From Halomonas binhaiensis (GTDB taxonomy: Bacteria; Pseudomonadota; Gammaproteobacteria; Pseudomonadales; Halomonadaceae): a DNA stretch of 64,000 nt. The number at the start of each line of letters is the position of its first letter. Within the stretch, counting starts at the first letter, position 1. Of this stretch, positions 16,252 through 26,533 are shown in pieces. Both the position numbers and the translations under genes were made by a program. The notes beneath the pieces were generated by a model. The model had not been told where the DNA came from, made no database searches, and was given only the letters and a program-made list of their open reading frames with translations. Where the stretch lies: the NCBI RefSeq assembly GCF_008329985.2, contig NZ_CP038437.2, positions 1,054,001-1,118,000 on the forward strand. The letters are read 5' to 3'.

Positions 16252-16319
16252 TGTCCATTGTGTGTGGCAATCCATTGTGTGTAGCAATCCATCGTGGTTG
16301 CGATCCATCGTGTGTTGCC
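16252..16319. repeat. Four-copy 17-bp tandem repeat
   Basis: Four degenerate units of 17 bases begin at 16252, 16269, 16286 and 16303, with consensus AATCCATTGTGTGTNGC. They lie just upstream of the lipoprotein start on the minus strand, where its promoter would be expected. Confidence 0.85.
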
Positions 16320-16619
16320 TGCCTATTATTCATTAACTCTCAGTGCCCGATCCAGAAAGGGACATGCGAGACCAGGGGTAAATAGACCCAGGACATAATT
16401 CACCGCACTGTCATGGCGCCTTCATGTAAGACGTTTCTAATACGCTTTGGGAGTCTTAACTCCTGTCTGATGTTCCTTTTGAGTTCGCATGCTGCTGTGC
16501 GCTGAGAACTCACGTCTAAGTCGCAGAAAACCGAAAGCGACGTCCTCTGCGATTTCGGCAGTTTCAGCAGTGCCTCAAGCCTGTGTGTTACACAAAGTCC
16601 CCATGGGAAGGATCAAGCC

Positions 16620-19600
16620 ATGTCTGTCAAAGCGGTCAGTGGCAGTGATGCCACTTCATCGGAGAGTTCTGATAGCGTCAGTGCGTGGGAAGAGGCCGTC
16701 AATGAGGCCAAGCAAGCCGGTATTCAATGGGAGTTGCCGGACAACGACAAGCGCTCGGCCCAGGATGTCATTGACGACTCTCCACTGCTGAAGAACCTCG
16801 GCAATCAGAGTGGCGTCAAGGACATGCTGGAAGAGCGGGTCGGTGATATCGATCAGGATGCCGATGCGGCTTATAGGGCGGCCCAGGTGCTTGAGCATGT
16901 CGAGAAGTTCGACGAGGAAGGCAAGCGGCTGGCAAGCAATGACATCGGCAACGAGCGCATAGACGGTTTCACCAGCAGTGGCGAGGCCCGGCACGGCACG
17001 GAGGCTGGGCGCCTTCAGGACTTCGGCAAGTACGGCTTCTCCAATCTCCAGGGTGAACTTAACCATATCGAGACGGCAGGTGAAGACGATAAAGCGCGTG
17101 AAGAGGCCGAGGCGCTGGGAATCCAGTGGGAGCGTCCGGATGGCGATGACCGCTCAGCCGAAGACATCATCAATGACAATCCGCTGCTGAAGGACTTGGG
17201 CAACCAGAGCGGCGTCAAGGACATGCTGAAAGAACGAGTCGGTGATTTCGAAGAGGATGCTGACGCCGCGTACCGAGCGGCCCAGGTCCTGGAGCATATC
17301 GAATCCTTCGACGAGGACGGCAAGCGACAGGCAAGCAATGACGTCGGTAATGGCAGCATCGATGGCTTTACCAGCAGCGATGAAGCCAGGCATGGCACAG
17401 AAGCAGGACGCCTTCAGGATTTCGGCAAGCATGGTTTCTCCTCGCTCAAGGGGGAGCTTGTCTCCCCGGATACCGTGGGTGACAACAAGGAGCTTCGCGA
17501 GCAGGCCGAGAGCGCTGGTATCCAGTGGGAATTGCCGGATGACGACAAGCGTTCAGCCCAGGACATCATCGATGATTCTCCTCTTTTGAAGAATCTGGGT
17601 AACCAGAGCGGAATCAAGGACATGCTGAAGGAGCGGGTCGGTGATTTCGAGCATGATGCCGACGCTGCCTACCGCGCGAGCCAGGTGCTTGACCGCATCA
17701 CCATGTATGACGAGGAAGGCAATTCCCTGTCGGGCGGTGATGTTGCCAACAGCAGCATTGATGGCTTCACCAGCAGCGATGAAGCCAGGAATGGTACGGA
17801 GGCAGGACGCCTTCAGGACTTCGGCAAGTACGGCTTCGAGGCCCTCCAGGACGTGAAGCCGACGGACGAGATCGGTAGCTACCAGGATTTCCTCGATGCC
17901 AATCCAGACGCTGACGATGTCTCGAAGACTCTGGCCAAGTACACCGCCATCATCGAAGAGAATTACGACGCTATCAGAGGGAAGACTGAATCAGGCAAAT
18001 ATCTGACTGCGGAAGCGCTCAAGCAGTACCGGGACGAGAATCCGCAGATCAGCGATGACTTCAAGGAAGCGCTGGATTTCTGGTCGAAGCCGGGGGCATT
18101 CGACCTTCTAGAAACCTCGAAATCTCCGCTGCGCCAGAAAACCGACGGCGACCTCAGCAAGAATGACTTGAGCAACTGGCTGGGGACGCACGCGCCGAAG
18201 GATGCTGGCTCGGCGATCACCTACCTGACGGAAGTGATCAACGCCAACGCGGTGGGGGACGTTGATACCGACAAGCTGAGCGGAGATCTGTTCGAGAATC
18301 CGCAAGATTACTCTGCCGAAGAGAAGGCCGCTGCGCTCCAGGATCTTTTGACCGCACAGAAGCTGATCACCGAAGGCGCCGCTGCAGGCATGTGGAAGGA
18401 TGACTATTCCAAGGTCAGTATTGCCAACAGCGTGCGCGGCCATCCTGATCCCGAGAAGCTGCTCCAGGACGTCAATGACCATATCGCAATCCTGGAGAAA
18501 GACACCGAGGTCATGGAGTACCTGGAGGAAAGCAGCACCAGTCAGATAAGCCAGTTGTTTGAAGACAACAAGGCGCTGGGCGAGGCCCTGGAGACCACCT
18601 ACGACGAGGATATCAAGTCCGGTGAGGCGCTGGATCTCCTGTGGGATAGCAAAATGAAGGATGGCAAGACCGACCAGCAGGCGGTGCTTGCCGAATTCTT
18701 CGGGGCGGCGCAAATGTTCCAGAGTGCGCTGGGCATCGATGATATCGGCGAAATCCAGGACGCCGTCAAGGGCTCCAAGCATAATGAAGAGCTGGAAACG
18801 TTCTACGAAGAATCACTGGCTTCAGGTGAACGACTCAAGGAGCTGCTCAAGGACAACTCGTTCGAGGAGGCCGCGAGTGCATTCAGCGCAGAAGTATCAC
18901 TCTACAATGCTGCGCTCGACCCTGATTTCACCGAGAAATTCGATACTGAGCTGAACGACAACTTCTCCGAGATCGTCCAGGAAAATGCCTTTCAGGATGC
19001 TTCGTTCGATGACCTGAAGGAGGTGTTCGGCGTCGATGGCGGTGATGAGCTGGATGAGGAAAAGGTCAGGGACATCATCGATCAGGTCAAGGAGGAGAAC
19101 CCCGAGTTCTTCACCAACCCTGATGGCACCGTTGCGACGTCCGATCAGATCGTGGCAGGTATCCGAGGCGACTGGGATGTGCTGCGCCAAGGTACAAAAT
19201 CGCTCAGTGAGCTTTCGCTCCTCAACCCCGGCTCCGGGGCGAAAGCTGCTGCTGATGCTGGTGTTCTGCATGGTGTCAGTGGCCTGTTCCTGGCCGGTGT
19301 CACGATTGCCAAGGGCGTCAATGGTGCAGGCAATCTGACCGACCGCCAGATCGTCGATATCACGACCGGCTCGGTCATGACTGCGACGCTCATGACCGAA
19401 GGTGGCATGAAGAACCTTCAGGGATATATGAAGGGCATCAGCGGCCTGGAGATAGATGATCTAGCCAAGACGATATCGTCCGGCCTGAAGAAGTTTGAAA
19501 ATGCGGCCAAGGGGCTTGGCGGTATCGCCGGTGTGGCGGCTGGCGCCTATGCGATCTTCGATGGTGTCGAGTCGATTCGCAAGGGCGACAAGGTCGGTGG

Positions 19601-19943
19601 TGGCATCAGCATCACGGCAGGCTCTCTGGGCGCCATGGCGGGCTTGGCCTCTGCCGTTGAAGGCGGACTGGGCATGTTCGCTCCATCTTTGCTGCAGAGA
19701 ATTCCCTTAGGGGCGATCGCGGGGGGGCTCGGGGCGCTTGCGGCCGGTGCTGTTGCTGTCGCGTTACTGATTCCGGGCCTGATTGAAGAGGGCAAACAAC
19801 AGGCAAAAGCCGACGACTTCGGAGAAGTACTGAGTGATTACTTGACGAAGTATGGCGTTGATGGCGTCAAGGACGGCGACTACTGGGATATCCCCGAGGA
19901 AGACTGGCCTGGGTATGACGATGGACCAACGATAGGGTCCTGA
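16620..19943 (+). CDS. HrpK-domain-like protein with three 133-residue repeats
   Basis: The 1,107-residue acidic protein starts at 16620 behind GGGAAGGA. Residues 34-~430 contain three tandem repeats starting at residues 34, 167 and 300, an exact 133-residue period. Each has GIQWE-P, SAQDIIDDSPLLKNLGNQSG, KERVGDFE-DADAAYRA, and IDGFTSS-EARHGTEAGRLQDFGK (split here into parts). These words match the repeated domain of HrpK, a type III secretion translocator/effector of plant pathogens. The middle is long, charged and probably helical. The C-terminal ~250 residues contain several Gly/Ala-rich hydrophobic segments, as expected of a pore-forming translocator, and a short acidic tail. No signal peptide and no type III apparatus genes are present here. 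Confidence 0.75.
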   Translation: MSVKAVSGSDATSSESSDSVSAWEEAVNEAKQAGIQWELPDNDKRSAQDVIDDSPLLKNLGNQSGVKDMLEERVGDIDQDADAAYRAAQVLEHVEKFDEEGKRLASNDIGNERIDGFTSSGEARHGTEAGRLQDFGKYGFSNLQGELNHIETAGEDDKAREEAEALGIQWERPDGDDRSAEDIINDNPLLKDLGNQSGVKDMLKERVGDFEEDADAAYRAAQVLEHIESFDEDGKRQASNDVGNGSIDGFTSSDEARHGTEAGRLQDFGKHGFSSLKGELVSPDTVGDNKELREQAESAGIQWELPDDDKRSAQDIIDDSPLLKNLGNQSGIKDMLKERVGDFEHDADAAYRASQVLDRITMYDEEGNSLSGGDVANSSIDGFTSSDEARNGTEAGRLQDFGKYGFEALQDVKPTDEIGSYQDFLDANPDADDVSKTLAKYTAIIEENYDAIRGKTESGKYLTAEALKQYRDENPQISDDFKEALDFWSKPGAFDLLETSKSPLRQKTDGDLSKNDLSNWLGTHAPKDAGSAITYLTEVINANAVGDVDTDKLSGDLFENPQDYSAEEKAAALQDLLTAQKLITEGAAAGMWKDDYSKVSIANSVRGHPDPEKLLQDVNDHIAILEKDTEVMEYLEESSTSQISQLFEDNKALGEALETTYDEDIKSGEALDLLWDSKMKDGKTDQQAVLAEFFGAAQMFQSALGIDDIGEIQDAVKGSKHNEELETFYEESLASGERLKELLKDNSFEEAASAFSAEVSLYNAALDPDFTEKFDTELNDNFSEIVQENAFQDASFDDLKEVFGVDGGDELDEEKVRDIIDQVKEENPEFFTNPDGTVATSDQIVAGIRGDWDVLRQGTKSLSELSLLNPGSGAKAAADAGVLHGVSGLFLAGVTIAKGVNGAGNLTDRQIVDITTGSVMTATLMTEGGMKNLQGYMKGISGLEIDDLAKTISSGLKKFENAAKGLGGIAGVAAGAYAIFDGVESIRKGDKVGGGISITAGSLGAMAGLASAVEGGLGMFAPSLLQRIPLGAIAGGLGALAAGAVAVALLIPGLIEEGKQQAKADDFGEVLSDYLTKYGVDGVKDGDYWDIPEEDWPGYDDGPTIGS
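16719..17850 (+). repeat. Three 399-bp in-frame coding repeats in hrpK-like gene
   Basis: Units start at 16719, 17118 and 17517, each at the GIQWE codons, so the spacing is 399 bases both times. The third unit is incomplete, ending near 17850. Synonymous differences are frequent, so the duplication is not recent. Confidence 0.85.
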
Positions 19944-19954
19944 TCCGAAATATC

Positions 19955-19994
19955 AGCCAGATACCGGTGTCTGCCGAGACACCGGTATCTGGCT
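19955..19994 (+). terminator. Terminator hairpin after hrpK-like gene
   Basis: A perfect 17-bp stem has arms 19955-19971 and 19978-19994 (AGCCAGATACCGGTGTC and complement) with a 6-base loop, about 12 bases after the stop, followed by ATTTAG. Confidence 0.8.
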
Positions 19995-20298
19995 ATTTAG
20001 TGCAGCATGCAGAAAGCCCCTTGCTTGAGGACTTTGGTTTCACGGTTCCTTATGAATCGTATGGATAATGTTCAGCATGAGGCTGATAGGAATTCTGACG
20101 AAAACAATGTTACAAAAAATAAAAAATAAAAATCCATCAGGGCTACATAGAACAATATTGTCAGCACCTTGAAACAAAATACACATATAAGCACTACGTT
20201 TTTGTGCGTATAACCTGACATGTGATGGTGTGGAAGTTTTCATCACCACCTACTGCTCCTTGACCTCACATAGAAGATTATTCGCAGGGGAACGAACA

Positions 20299-21123
20299 AT
20301 GAAAGCAGATATCGACCTCATGGAAGTGAATGGCTACACCATCTATGTGGAGAAGCATTTTAAAAAAGAAAACAAAAAGACTGCGATAATGGTAAATGGC
20401 GCTCTTTCAACAACCACATCATTCAGAAATTGCGTCAAGCATCTCGGGAATTCATTGAATTTTATCCTATTTGATCTTCCTTTCACGGGAGGGTCAAAGA
20501 AGCACAATGAAGGCAGCTACATTCTTACCAAGGAGGAAGAAGTCAGCATACTGCTGTTTCTTATCGAGCATTATCGTCCGCACTTTCTTGTATCTGTCTC
20601 CTGGGGAGGGTATGCAGCCTTGATGGCGTTGGCGCACCAGCCCCCCTCAATAGAAAAAGCCGCAATAGCTTCATTTGCCACTCATCTGAATGGCCCGATG
20701 AAAGAATACCTGCTACGCGCAAAGCACCTTGCCGATGACAAGAAATTCGAGGATGTCGCTATCCTGATGAACAATGAAGTAGGAAAGTATCTTCCAAGAA
20801 TAATAAAGTATATAAACAAGAAACATATTTCAACACTGGATCAAAGAGAGTACAACCAGGCATATTTTCACATCAACCAGGTGCTTGAAGCAGGAACTGT
20901 AGATTACAGCGATATCTGGAGTAATATTAATACTCCTGTCGTGTTTATCAATGGTGAAAAAGATGAGCATACTCCGCCAAGCTCGGCGCGAAGACTGGAA
21001 AATTCCATCTCAAGCTGCGAATTCAAGGTAATAAAAGAAGCTGGCCATTTTCTGGATATAGAAAATCGAGTGGCACACAATAACCTCATGTCAACATTGA
21101 GAGAGGTTTTTGCGATAGCTTGA
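20299..21123 (+). CDS. rhlA: RhlA-like 3-(3-hydroxyacyloxy)acyl synthase (alpha/beta hydrolase fold)
   Basis: The 274-residue protein begins at 20299 (CAGGGGA upstream). It has the RhlA/PhaG layout: MVNGALSTTTSF, FILFDLPFTGGS, EEVSILLFLIEHYRPHFLVS and then SWGGYAALMAL. The nucleophile is Ser101, the acid Asp222 (in GEKDEHT) and the base His250 (in GHFLDIE). This is one residue short of the triad spacing I recall for Pseudomonas RhlA. RhlA dimerises 3-hydroxyacyl-ACP into the lipid moiety of rhamnolipids. Homologues without rhlB can make free HAA surfactants, and PhaG relatives act as transacylases. No rhlB or rhlC is nearby. The gene is markedly more AT-rich than its neighbours, suggesting acquisition by transfer. 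Confidence 0.78.
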   Translation: MKADIDLMEVNGYTIYVEKHFKKENKKTAIMVNGALSTTTSFRNCVKHLGNSLNFILFDLPFTGGSKKHNEGSYILTKEEEVSILLFLIEHYRPHFLVSVSWGGYAALMALAHQPPSIEKAAIASFATHLNGPMKEYLLRAKHLADDKKFEDVAILMNNEVGKYLPRIIKYINKKHISTLDQREYNQAYFHINQVLEAGTVDYSDIWSNINTPVVFINGEKDEHTPPSSARRLENSISSCEFKVIKEAGHFLDIENRVAHNNLMSTLREVFAIA

Positions 21124-21166
21124 GGTAGATCCCTTGAAGTAGGACTCCAGAGGTAAAAGTACCGGA

Positions 21167-21189
21167 CGATGGCACCGCCGGTGCCATCG
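21167..21189 (+). terminator. Hairpin downstream of rhlA-like gene
   Basis: Perfect 10-bp arms CGATGGCACC (21167-21176) and GGTGCCATCG (21180-21189) enclose a 3-base loop, 43 bases after the stop. There is no T-run, so termination is plausible rather than certain. Confidence 0.5.
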
Positions 21190-21373
21190 GTACCTGTACG
21201 GCAGGATGTACTGCAGACATAGAAATAGAAACAAGAACAGGACAGGAGAGGAAGAGGAAGAGGAGAGAGAACGGGTAGGTTGTTCAGCCTGGTTTCAGGT
21301 TCTCGGCCATACTTGGGACAGTAATGAAGGTAAACGGTGAAATCGAGCTGGTGACAGCGAGAGGGGCGGTTCC

Positions 21374-23713
21374 ATGACGCAACATCATCATATGCGTGGT
21401 CAGAACCACAAGACGACAGCGTCTCAGTACACATGCCCGATGCATCCCGAGGTTATCTCAGACAAGCCGGGCGACTGTCCTGAATGTGGTATGCACCTTG
21501 TTCCCATGGAAGATGCTGATTCTCAGGGGCATGACCATCATGTTCCTCCCGCTGCTGGCGCTAAGTACGACAAGGTTCCGGCTGGACATGTCGGTGCTGT
21601 TTACACCTGCCCCATGCACCCTGAGGTACGGCAGACCACAGCGGGGGCCTGTCCATTGTGTGGCATGGGGCTGGAGCTGGAATCCGCAACAGCCGGTGAC
21701 GAGGGCCCCAATCCCGAACTGGTCGACTTCACCCGGCGTTTCTGGGTTGCTGCGGTGCTCACGGTGCCACTGCTGATACTGACGATGTCCCCCTTGCTGG
21801 GCATCATGGCGATTCGCGATTTCTTCGGTGAACGTAATGCGATGTGGGTCGAACTGGTGCTGAGCACGCCGGTCATCCTGTGGTCCGGCTGGCCATTTCT
21901 CGAGCGTGCCTGGCATTCCTTCCGCACCTGGAACCTCAACATGTTCAGCCTGATCGGCATGGGGGTTGGGGCGGCCTATCTGTTCTCCATCGTCGCACTG
22001 CTGGCACCGGGCATCTTTCCCGAAGGGTTTCGCCGCGAAGATGGTAGCGTCGGGGTGTATTTCGAGGCAGCAGCGGTGATTGTGACTCTGGTGTTGCTGG
22101 GGCAGGTCATGGAACTGCGCGCACGCGAAGGTACCGGCCAGGCGATTCGGGCACTACTCGACATGGCCGCCAAGACGGCCCGATTGATTCGGCCTGATGG
22201 CAAGGAAGAGGAGGTGCCGCTGGAAAACGTGCAGGTGGGGGATCATCTGCGAGTACGGCCTGGCGACAAGATTCCAGTGGATGGTGTGGTTCTCGAAGGG
22301 CGCTCCTCGATCGACGAATCGATGATCACAGGCGAACCCGTGCCGGTGGAAAAAGTGGCAGGCGACAAGGTCACCGGAGCCACGATCAACGGTACGGGGA
22401 GTCTGATCATGGAGGCGACCCACATTGGCGCCGATACCATGCTCAGCCAGATCGTCGAGATGGTGGCGAATGCCCAACGCTCGCGTGCACCGATTCAAAA
22501 GTTTGCCGACAAGGTGGCTGGCAAGTTCGTTCCTGCGGTCATCGGTATCGCGGTGTTGTCCTTCATTGCCTGGGCGATCTGGGGACCGACACCGGCGCTA
22601 TCCTACGCGCTGGTATCGGCGGTGGCAGTGCTGATCATCGCTTGCCCCTGTGCCCTGGGGCTCGCCACTCCGCTGTCGATCATGACGGCCACCGGACGTG
22701 GTGCACAATTGGGCGTTCTGATCAAGAATGCCGAGGCGCTGGAGCGCTTTTCCAAGGTCGACACGCTGATGTTCGACAAGACGGGCACACTGACGGAAGG
22801 CAAGCCGAAGCTGGTGGCCGTCCTGCCGGAAAATGGGCATGACGAAGCCGAGGTGCTGCGCCTGGCAGCCAGTCTGGAAAAGGGCTCGGAGCATCCGCTG
22901 GCCGAGGCCATTGTCAACGGCGCCGAGGAACGTGGTGTAGGCCTTGCCGATGCCTCGGACTTCGAGGCCGTGACCGGCAAAGGTGTCAAAGGTGTTGTGG
23001 ATGGCAGGGCCGTCGCGCTGGGTAATGCCAAGTTGCTGGAGGAACTGGGCATTGCCGGAGGCCATGTCTCCGAGACGGCGAACGCACGTCGTGATGAGGG
23101 GGAAACGGTGATGTTCGTGGTCCTCGATGGCCAGGTAGCGGGCCTGGTCAGTGTGGCCGATCCGGTCAAGGCCACCACGCCGGATGCCCTGAAGGCGCTA
23201 CACCAGCTGGGATTTCGCATCATCATGGCTACCGGTGATAACGAGCGTACAGCCAAGGCCGTAGCCGGGCGACTGGGCATCGACGAGATTCGCGCCGATG
23301 TATTGCCTGAGGACAAGGCTCGTATCATCCAGGAGCTGCAGGGCGAGGGTCGCAAGGTAGCCATGGCGGGCGATGGGGTGAACGATGCCCCTGCACTGGC
23401 CCAGGCCGATGTCGGCATTGCCATGGGCACGGGTGCCGATGTGGCCATCGAAAGCGCTGGCTTTACCCTGGTCAAGGGTGATCTCGATGGTGTTGTTCGC
23501 GCCCGTAAGCTGGCACTGGCCACCATGCGCAACATTAAGCAGAACCTGTTCTTCGCGCTGATCTACAACGGTGTCGGCGTACCCGTTGCCGCAGGGGTTC
23601 TCTACCCCTTCCTCGGCATCCTGATCGGGCCGATGTTTGCCGCTTTCGCCATGAGTGCGTCTTCGCTGTCGGTGGTCTTGAATGCACTACGTCTGCGCCG
23701 GACGAGAATCTGA
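21374..23713 (+). CDS. copA: Copper-exporting P1B-type ATPase with two N-terminal CPMHP metal-binding modules
   Basis: The 779-residue protein starts at 21374 behind GAGGGGCGG. Two short heavy-metal-binding modules (YTCPMHPEV at about 19 and 77, each followed by C-x2-CGM) replace the usual ferredoxin-like HMA domain. Membrane helices follow, with the Cu+ site CPC at 424-426. Then come the phosphorylation motif DKTGT (Asp468), the SEHPLAEAI nucleotide motif and the [10 protein letters not shown] hinge (666 on). These features identify an inner-membrane Cu(I)/Ag(I) efflux pump of the CopA/SilP type. It stands alone, with no adjacent regulator, chaperone or multicopper oxidase. No clear CueR operator was seen upstream. 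Confidence 0.92.
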   Translation: MTQHHHMRGQNHKTTASQYTCPMHPEVISDKPGDCPECGMHLVPMEDADSQGHDHHVPPAAGAKYDKVPAGHVGAVYTCPMHPEVRQTTAGACPLCGMGLELESATAGDEGPNPELVDFTRRFWVAAVLTVPLLILTMSPLLGIMAIRDFFGERNAMWVELVLSTPVILWSGWPFLERAWHSFRTWNLNMFSLIGMGVGAAYLFSIVALLAPGIFPEGFRREDGSVGVYFEAAAVIVTLVLLGQVMELRAREGTGQAIRALLDMAAKTARLIRPDGKEEEVPLENVQVGDHLRVRPGDKIPVDGVVLEGRSSIDESMITGEPVPVEKVAGDKVTGATINGTGSLIMEATHIGADTMLSQIVEMVANAQRSRAPIQKFADKVAGKFVPAVIGIAVLSFIAWAIWGPTPALSYALVSAVAVLIIACPCALGLATPLSIMTATGRGAQLGVLIKNAEALERFSKVDTLMFDKTGTLTEGKPKLVAVLPENGHDEAEVLRLAASLEKGSEHPLAEAIVNGAEERGVGLADASDFEAVTGKGVKGVVDGRAVALGNAKLLEELGIAGGHVSETANARRDEGETVMFVVLDGQVAGLVSVADPVKATTPDALKALHQLGFRIIMATGDNERTAKAVAGRLGIDEIRADVLPEDKARIIQELQGEGRKVAMAGDGVNDAPALAQADVGIAMGTGADVAIESAGFTLVKGDLDGVVRARKLALATMRNIKQNLFFALIYNGVGVPVAAGVLYPFLGILIGPMFAAFAMSASSLSVVLNALRLRRTRI

Positions 23714-24118
23714 TGGGGCCGCACTGAAGAGGAAGATTCACGCAAGGGTCTCACTGATGCATTGCAACAGGGTTTGTTGTATGATTTCGGCCTTTCGCTT
23801 CTCAATGGCCTGCGACTATCGTCGAAAGTGGCCGTCATGACAGGGAACGGCATTTCATGACCATTCTCACAGCAGGGCTGATGACTCCACCCTAGCGCTC
23901 GCTTGTCCAGCTCTTGTCGCCTTCATGCAGGTGACATGGCTGACCCTCATCATGCGCTGAGCCATTGGCTCAGCGTACGTCGTTCCGATCCTGCAAGTCC
24001 TTAGGTGTCATTCATGCGTGCTGTCGCCTGTGCGGCAACGCGGGAACATGTCTGTGCTTGTGAGCGGAGCGACATTGACGACAACTCCAACCTCTACTGC
24101 CCATCTCTAGGAAGTAGC
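23714..24118. other. Intergenic region between copA and SulP gene
   Basis: About 400 bases without a credible gene. One perfect hairpin CGCTGAGCC/GGCTCAGCG lies at 23955-23975. The frame of the next gene is open from 24005, but those 38 codons do not resemble a SulP N-terminus. Confidence 0.55.
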
Positions 24119-25609
24119 ATGTACGAAAAAATGAAATTGAGTTGGTTTTCCAACCTCAAAGGCGACATTCTGGCCGGTCTTGTCGTGGCAATGGCCCTGA
24201 TTCCTGAGGCGATTGCCTTTTCGATCATTGCTGGCGTTGACCCTAAAGTGGGTCTTTATGCTTCCTTCGCCATCTGTGTGATCATGGCGTTTGCCGGTGG
24301 GCGATCTGGCATGATCTCCGCGGCTACCGGTGCCATGGCGCTGGTGATGGTTACCCTGGTCAAGGATCATGGGCTCCAATACCTGTTGGCAGCCACATTG
24401 CTTACCGGGGTGCTGCAGATCATTGCGGGTTACTTGCGCCTGGCCGATCTGATGCGCTTTGTCTCGCGCTCGGTCGTGACGGGCTTCGTCAATGCGCTGG
24501 CGATCCTGATCTTCATGGCGCAATTGCCAGAGCTCACCAACGTGACCTGGCATGTCTATGCCATGACCGCCGCAGGCCTGGCGATCATCTATCTGTTCCC
24601 CTATATACCGCTCATCGGCAAGACCTTGCCTTCGCCCTTGGTGTGCATCGTCGTGCTCACCATCGTCTACATGACCTCTGGCATGGATATCCGCACGGTA
24701 GGAGACATGGGGCAGTTGCCGGATAGTCTGCCGGTGTTCCTGTGGCCGCAAGTCCCGCTCAACCTCGAGACACTGATGATCATCCTGCCGTATTCGGTGA
24801 TGCTTGCGGTAGTGGGCCTGCTGGAATCGATGATGACGGCCACCATCATTGACGACCTGACGGACACCAAGAGCAACAAGAACCGTGAATGCAAGGGGCA
24901 AGGCCTTGCCAATATTGGCGCAGGCCTGATTGGTGGTATGGCAGGCTGTGCCATGATCGGTCAGTCGGTGATCAACATTAAGTCGGGTGGACGCCGTCGT
25001 CTGTCCACGTTGATTGCAGGGGTTGGCCTACTGATACTGGTGGTGTTCCTGTCCGACTGGGTTTCCCAGATTCCCATGGCGGCTTTGGTCGCTGTCATGA
25101 TCATGGTGTCCATCGGTACCTTCAGCTGGAGCTCTATCCGCGACCTCAAGAAACACCCGATGAGCACCAATCTGGTCATGGTGGCTACCGTGATAGTGAC
25201 CGTGGCCACGCATAACCTGGCCATCGGGGTCTTTGTCGGGGTGCTGTTGGCTGCCATGTTCTTTGCCAACAAGGTGGGCAATATCCTCTACATTGGCAGT
25301 GAAGAAGTCGATGGAGGCAGCCGACGGGTCTACAAGGTAGTGGGGCAGGTGTTTTTCGCTTCCTCCGAGCGCTTTGGCAATGCCTTTGACTTCAAGGAGA
25401 GCATCGAGAAAGTGACCATCGACCTCTCCCGGGCGCACTTCTGGGATATCACCGCTGTACAGGCCCTGGATCGCGCTGTGATCAAGTTCCGCCGCGAGGG
25501 TACCGAAGTGGAGATGATCGGCCTCAATGAAGCCAGTGCCACTATCGTTGACCGCTATGCCATCCATGATGATCCGGTAGCGGTAGAGAAACTGATGGGC
25601 GGCCACTGA
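24119..25609 (+). CDS. SulP-family anion transporter with C-terminal STAS domain
   Basis: The start at 24119 is preferred over the open frame from 24005 because TAGGAAG precedes it and because the protein then begins directly before the first transmembrane segment. The 496-residue product has about 11-12 hydrophobic helices. The first carry the SulP signature ([20 protein letters not shown], then VGLYASF and a Gly-rich [10 protein letters not shown]). A STAS domain occupies the last ~110 residues ([22 protein letters not shown] strand/helix). SulP proteins move sulfate, bicarbonate or other anions, often with Na+. The substrate cannot be read from sequence. It is monocistronic here. Confidence 0.9.
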   Translation: MYEKMKLSWFSNLKGDILAGLVVAMALIPEAIAFSIIAGVDPKVGLYASFAICVIMAFAGGRSGMISAATGAMALVMVTLVKDHGLQYLLAATLLTGVLQIIAGYLRLADLMRFVSRSVVTGFVNALAILIFMAQLPELTNVTWHVYAMTAAGLAIIYLFPYIPLIGKTLPSPLVCIVVLTIVYMTSGMDIRTVGDMGQLPDSLPVFLWPQVPLNLETLMIILPYSVMLAVVGLLESMMTATIIDDLTDTKSNKNRECKGQGLANIGAGLIGGMAGCAMIGQSVINIKSGGRRRLSTLIAGVGLLILVVFLSDWVSQIPMAALVAVMIMVSIGTFSWSSIRDLKKHPMSTNLVMVATVIVTVATHNLAIGVFVGVLLAAMFFANKVGNILYIGSEEVDGGSRRVYKVVGQVFFASSERFGNAFDFKESIEKVTIDLSRAHFWDITAVQALDRAVIKFRREGTEVEMIGLNEASATIVDRYAIHDDPVAVEKLMGGH

Positions 25610-25763
25610 GCTGCCCGTAGCACATCCTTGGTGATTTGAATCTTCTCGCCCGGGGTGCATGAGGCTTGACCTCATCGCCCGGGGCAGTTCGACACTGGCC
25701 TGCGGAGTGTCGTCGCCGTACTCTGGTCGTCATACCTGAACTTGTTGATAAGGAGACAGCATC

Positions 25764-26111
25764 ATGTCCAGCAAGATTTACTGTATTGCCAGCTTCAAGC
25801 CTAAGCCCGGCAAGGGGGAAGCCGTTTTCCGCGCGCTTCAGGGCTTGGAACCCAATGCTCATCGTGAAGATGGCTGCCTGCAGTACACCGTGACCCGGCA
25901 TATTGATCACCCCAATGCCCAGGGCGCCAGTTATCCCATTGTGTTCCACGAGGTCTGGGCAAGTCGTGAAGCCTTCGAAGCTCACTGCAACCGTCAGGAG
26001 ATCAAGGCATTCTTCGAGGCCCACGTCGAGGCTGAAGATGGCGACATCGAGTATGCCAACGTCTGTGTGTATACCGACGAGCCCCTCGACTACGACGCCC
26101 CCAGGTTCTGA
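25764..26111 (+). CDS. ABM-domain (YgiN-like) putative quinol monooxygenase
   Basis: A 115-residue single-domain protein with a strong ribosome binding site (AAGGAGAC). It shows the dimeric alpha+beta barrel pattern of antibiotic-biosynthesis-monooxygenase domains: IYCIASFKPKPGKGEA, then EDGCLQY near residue 35, VFHEVWASREAFEAH and a closing helix with FFEAH. E. coli YgiN is a quinol monooxygenase; many relatives have unknown substrates. No metabolic neighbours indicate a pathway. Its stop codon lies in the first unit of a tandem repeat. Confidence 0.85.
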   Translation: MSSKIYCIASFKPKPGKGEAVFRALQGLEPNAHREDGCLQYTVTRHIDHPNAQGASYPIVFHEVWASREAFEAHCNRQEIKAFFEAHVEAEDGDIEYANVCVYTDEPLDYDAPRF

Positions 26112-26166
26112 TATATCAAGCTCTGATATATCAAGCTCTGATATATCAAGTTCTGAGATATCAGCT
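26106..26166. repeat. Four-copy 15-bp tandem repeat overlapping a stop codon
   Basis: Units of TCTGATATATCAAGC start at 26107, 26122 and 26137, with a degenerate fourth at 26152. The TGA of the ABM gene (26109-26111) is part of unit one, so copy number changes would not alter the protein. Each unit is itself partly palindromic (TGATATATCA). Confidence 0.9.
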
Positions 26167-26282
26167 TCCAAGGCATCAAGCCGATATTATCGGATGCTGG
26201 CGCGGGCCAAGTGGTCAGGCTCGTGCCAGTCTAGAAACCGGCAGTGCTTGTTCTCGCAGCACGTGTTCTAGCAGCACCTCAT

Positions 26283-26342
26283 CTCGCGTGTTCTTACCTC
26301 GCATGCCCTTATCTCGCATGCCACTATCTCGCATGCCACTAT
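26283..26342. repeat. Four-copy 15-bp tandem repeat
   Basis: Units CTCGCATGCCACTAT start at 26283, 26298, 26313 and 26328; the last two are identical and the first two diverged. This is a second, unrelated 4 x 15 array in the same intergenic region, about 190 bases before mdtA. Confidence 0.9.
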
Positions 26343-26533
26343 GACCGTCATCTGGAGCAGTGATCGGAACGTCATGACGTATCAAGCGTCAGACCACATA
26401 CTCGAGAGATCCCACGTGATTGCACATTTCTCGAACGTTGTTCCGTTAGACTGCGAATCTGTTTAGCATGAGTTACACATGGCCGGGCCGGTCGTTGTAC
26501 CGTCGCCTTCGCTGCCGTCAAAGGATTGATGCC

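Noticed and set aside
24005..24118. N-terminal extension of the SulP protein
   Set aside because: The 38 residues are Cys-rich and unlike SulP N-termini, and a good ribosome binding site precedes ATG 24119.
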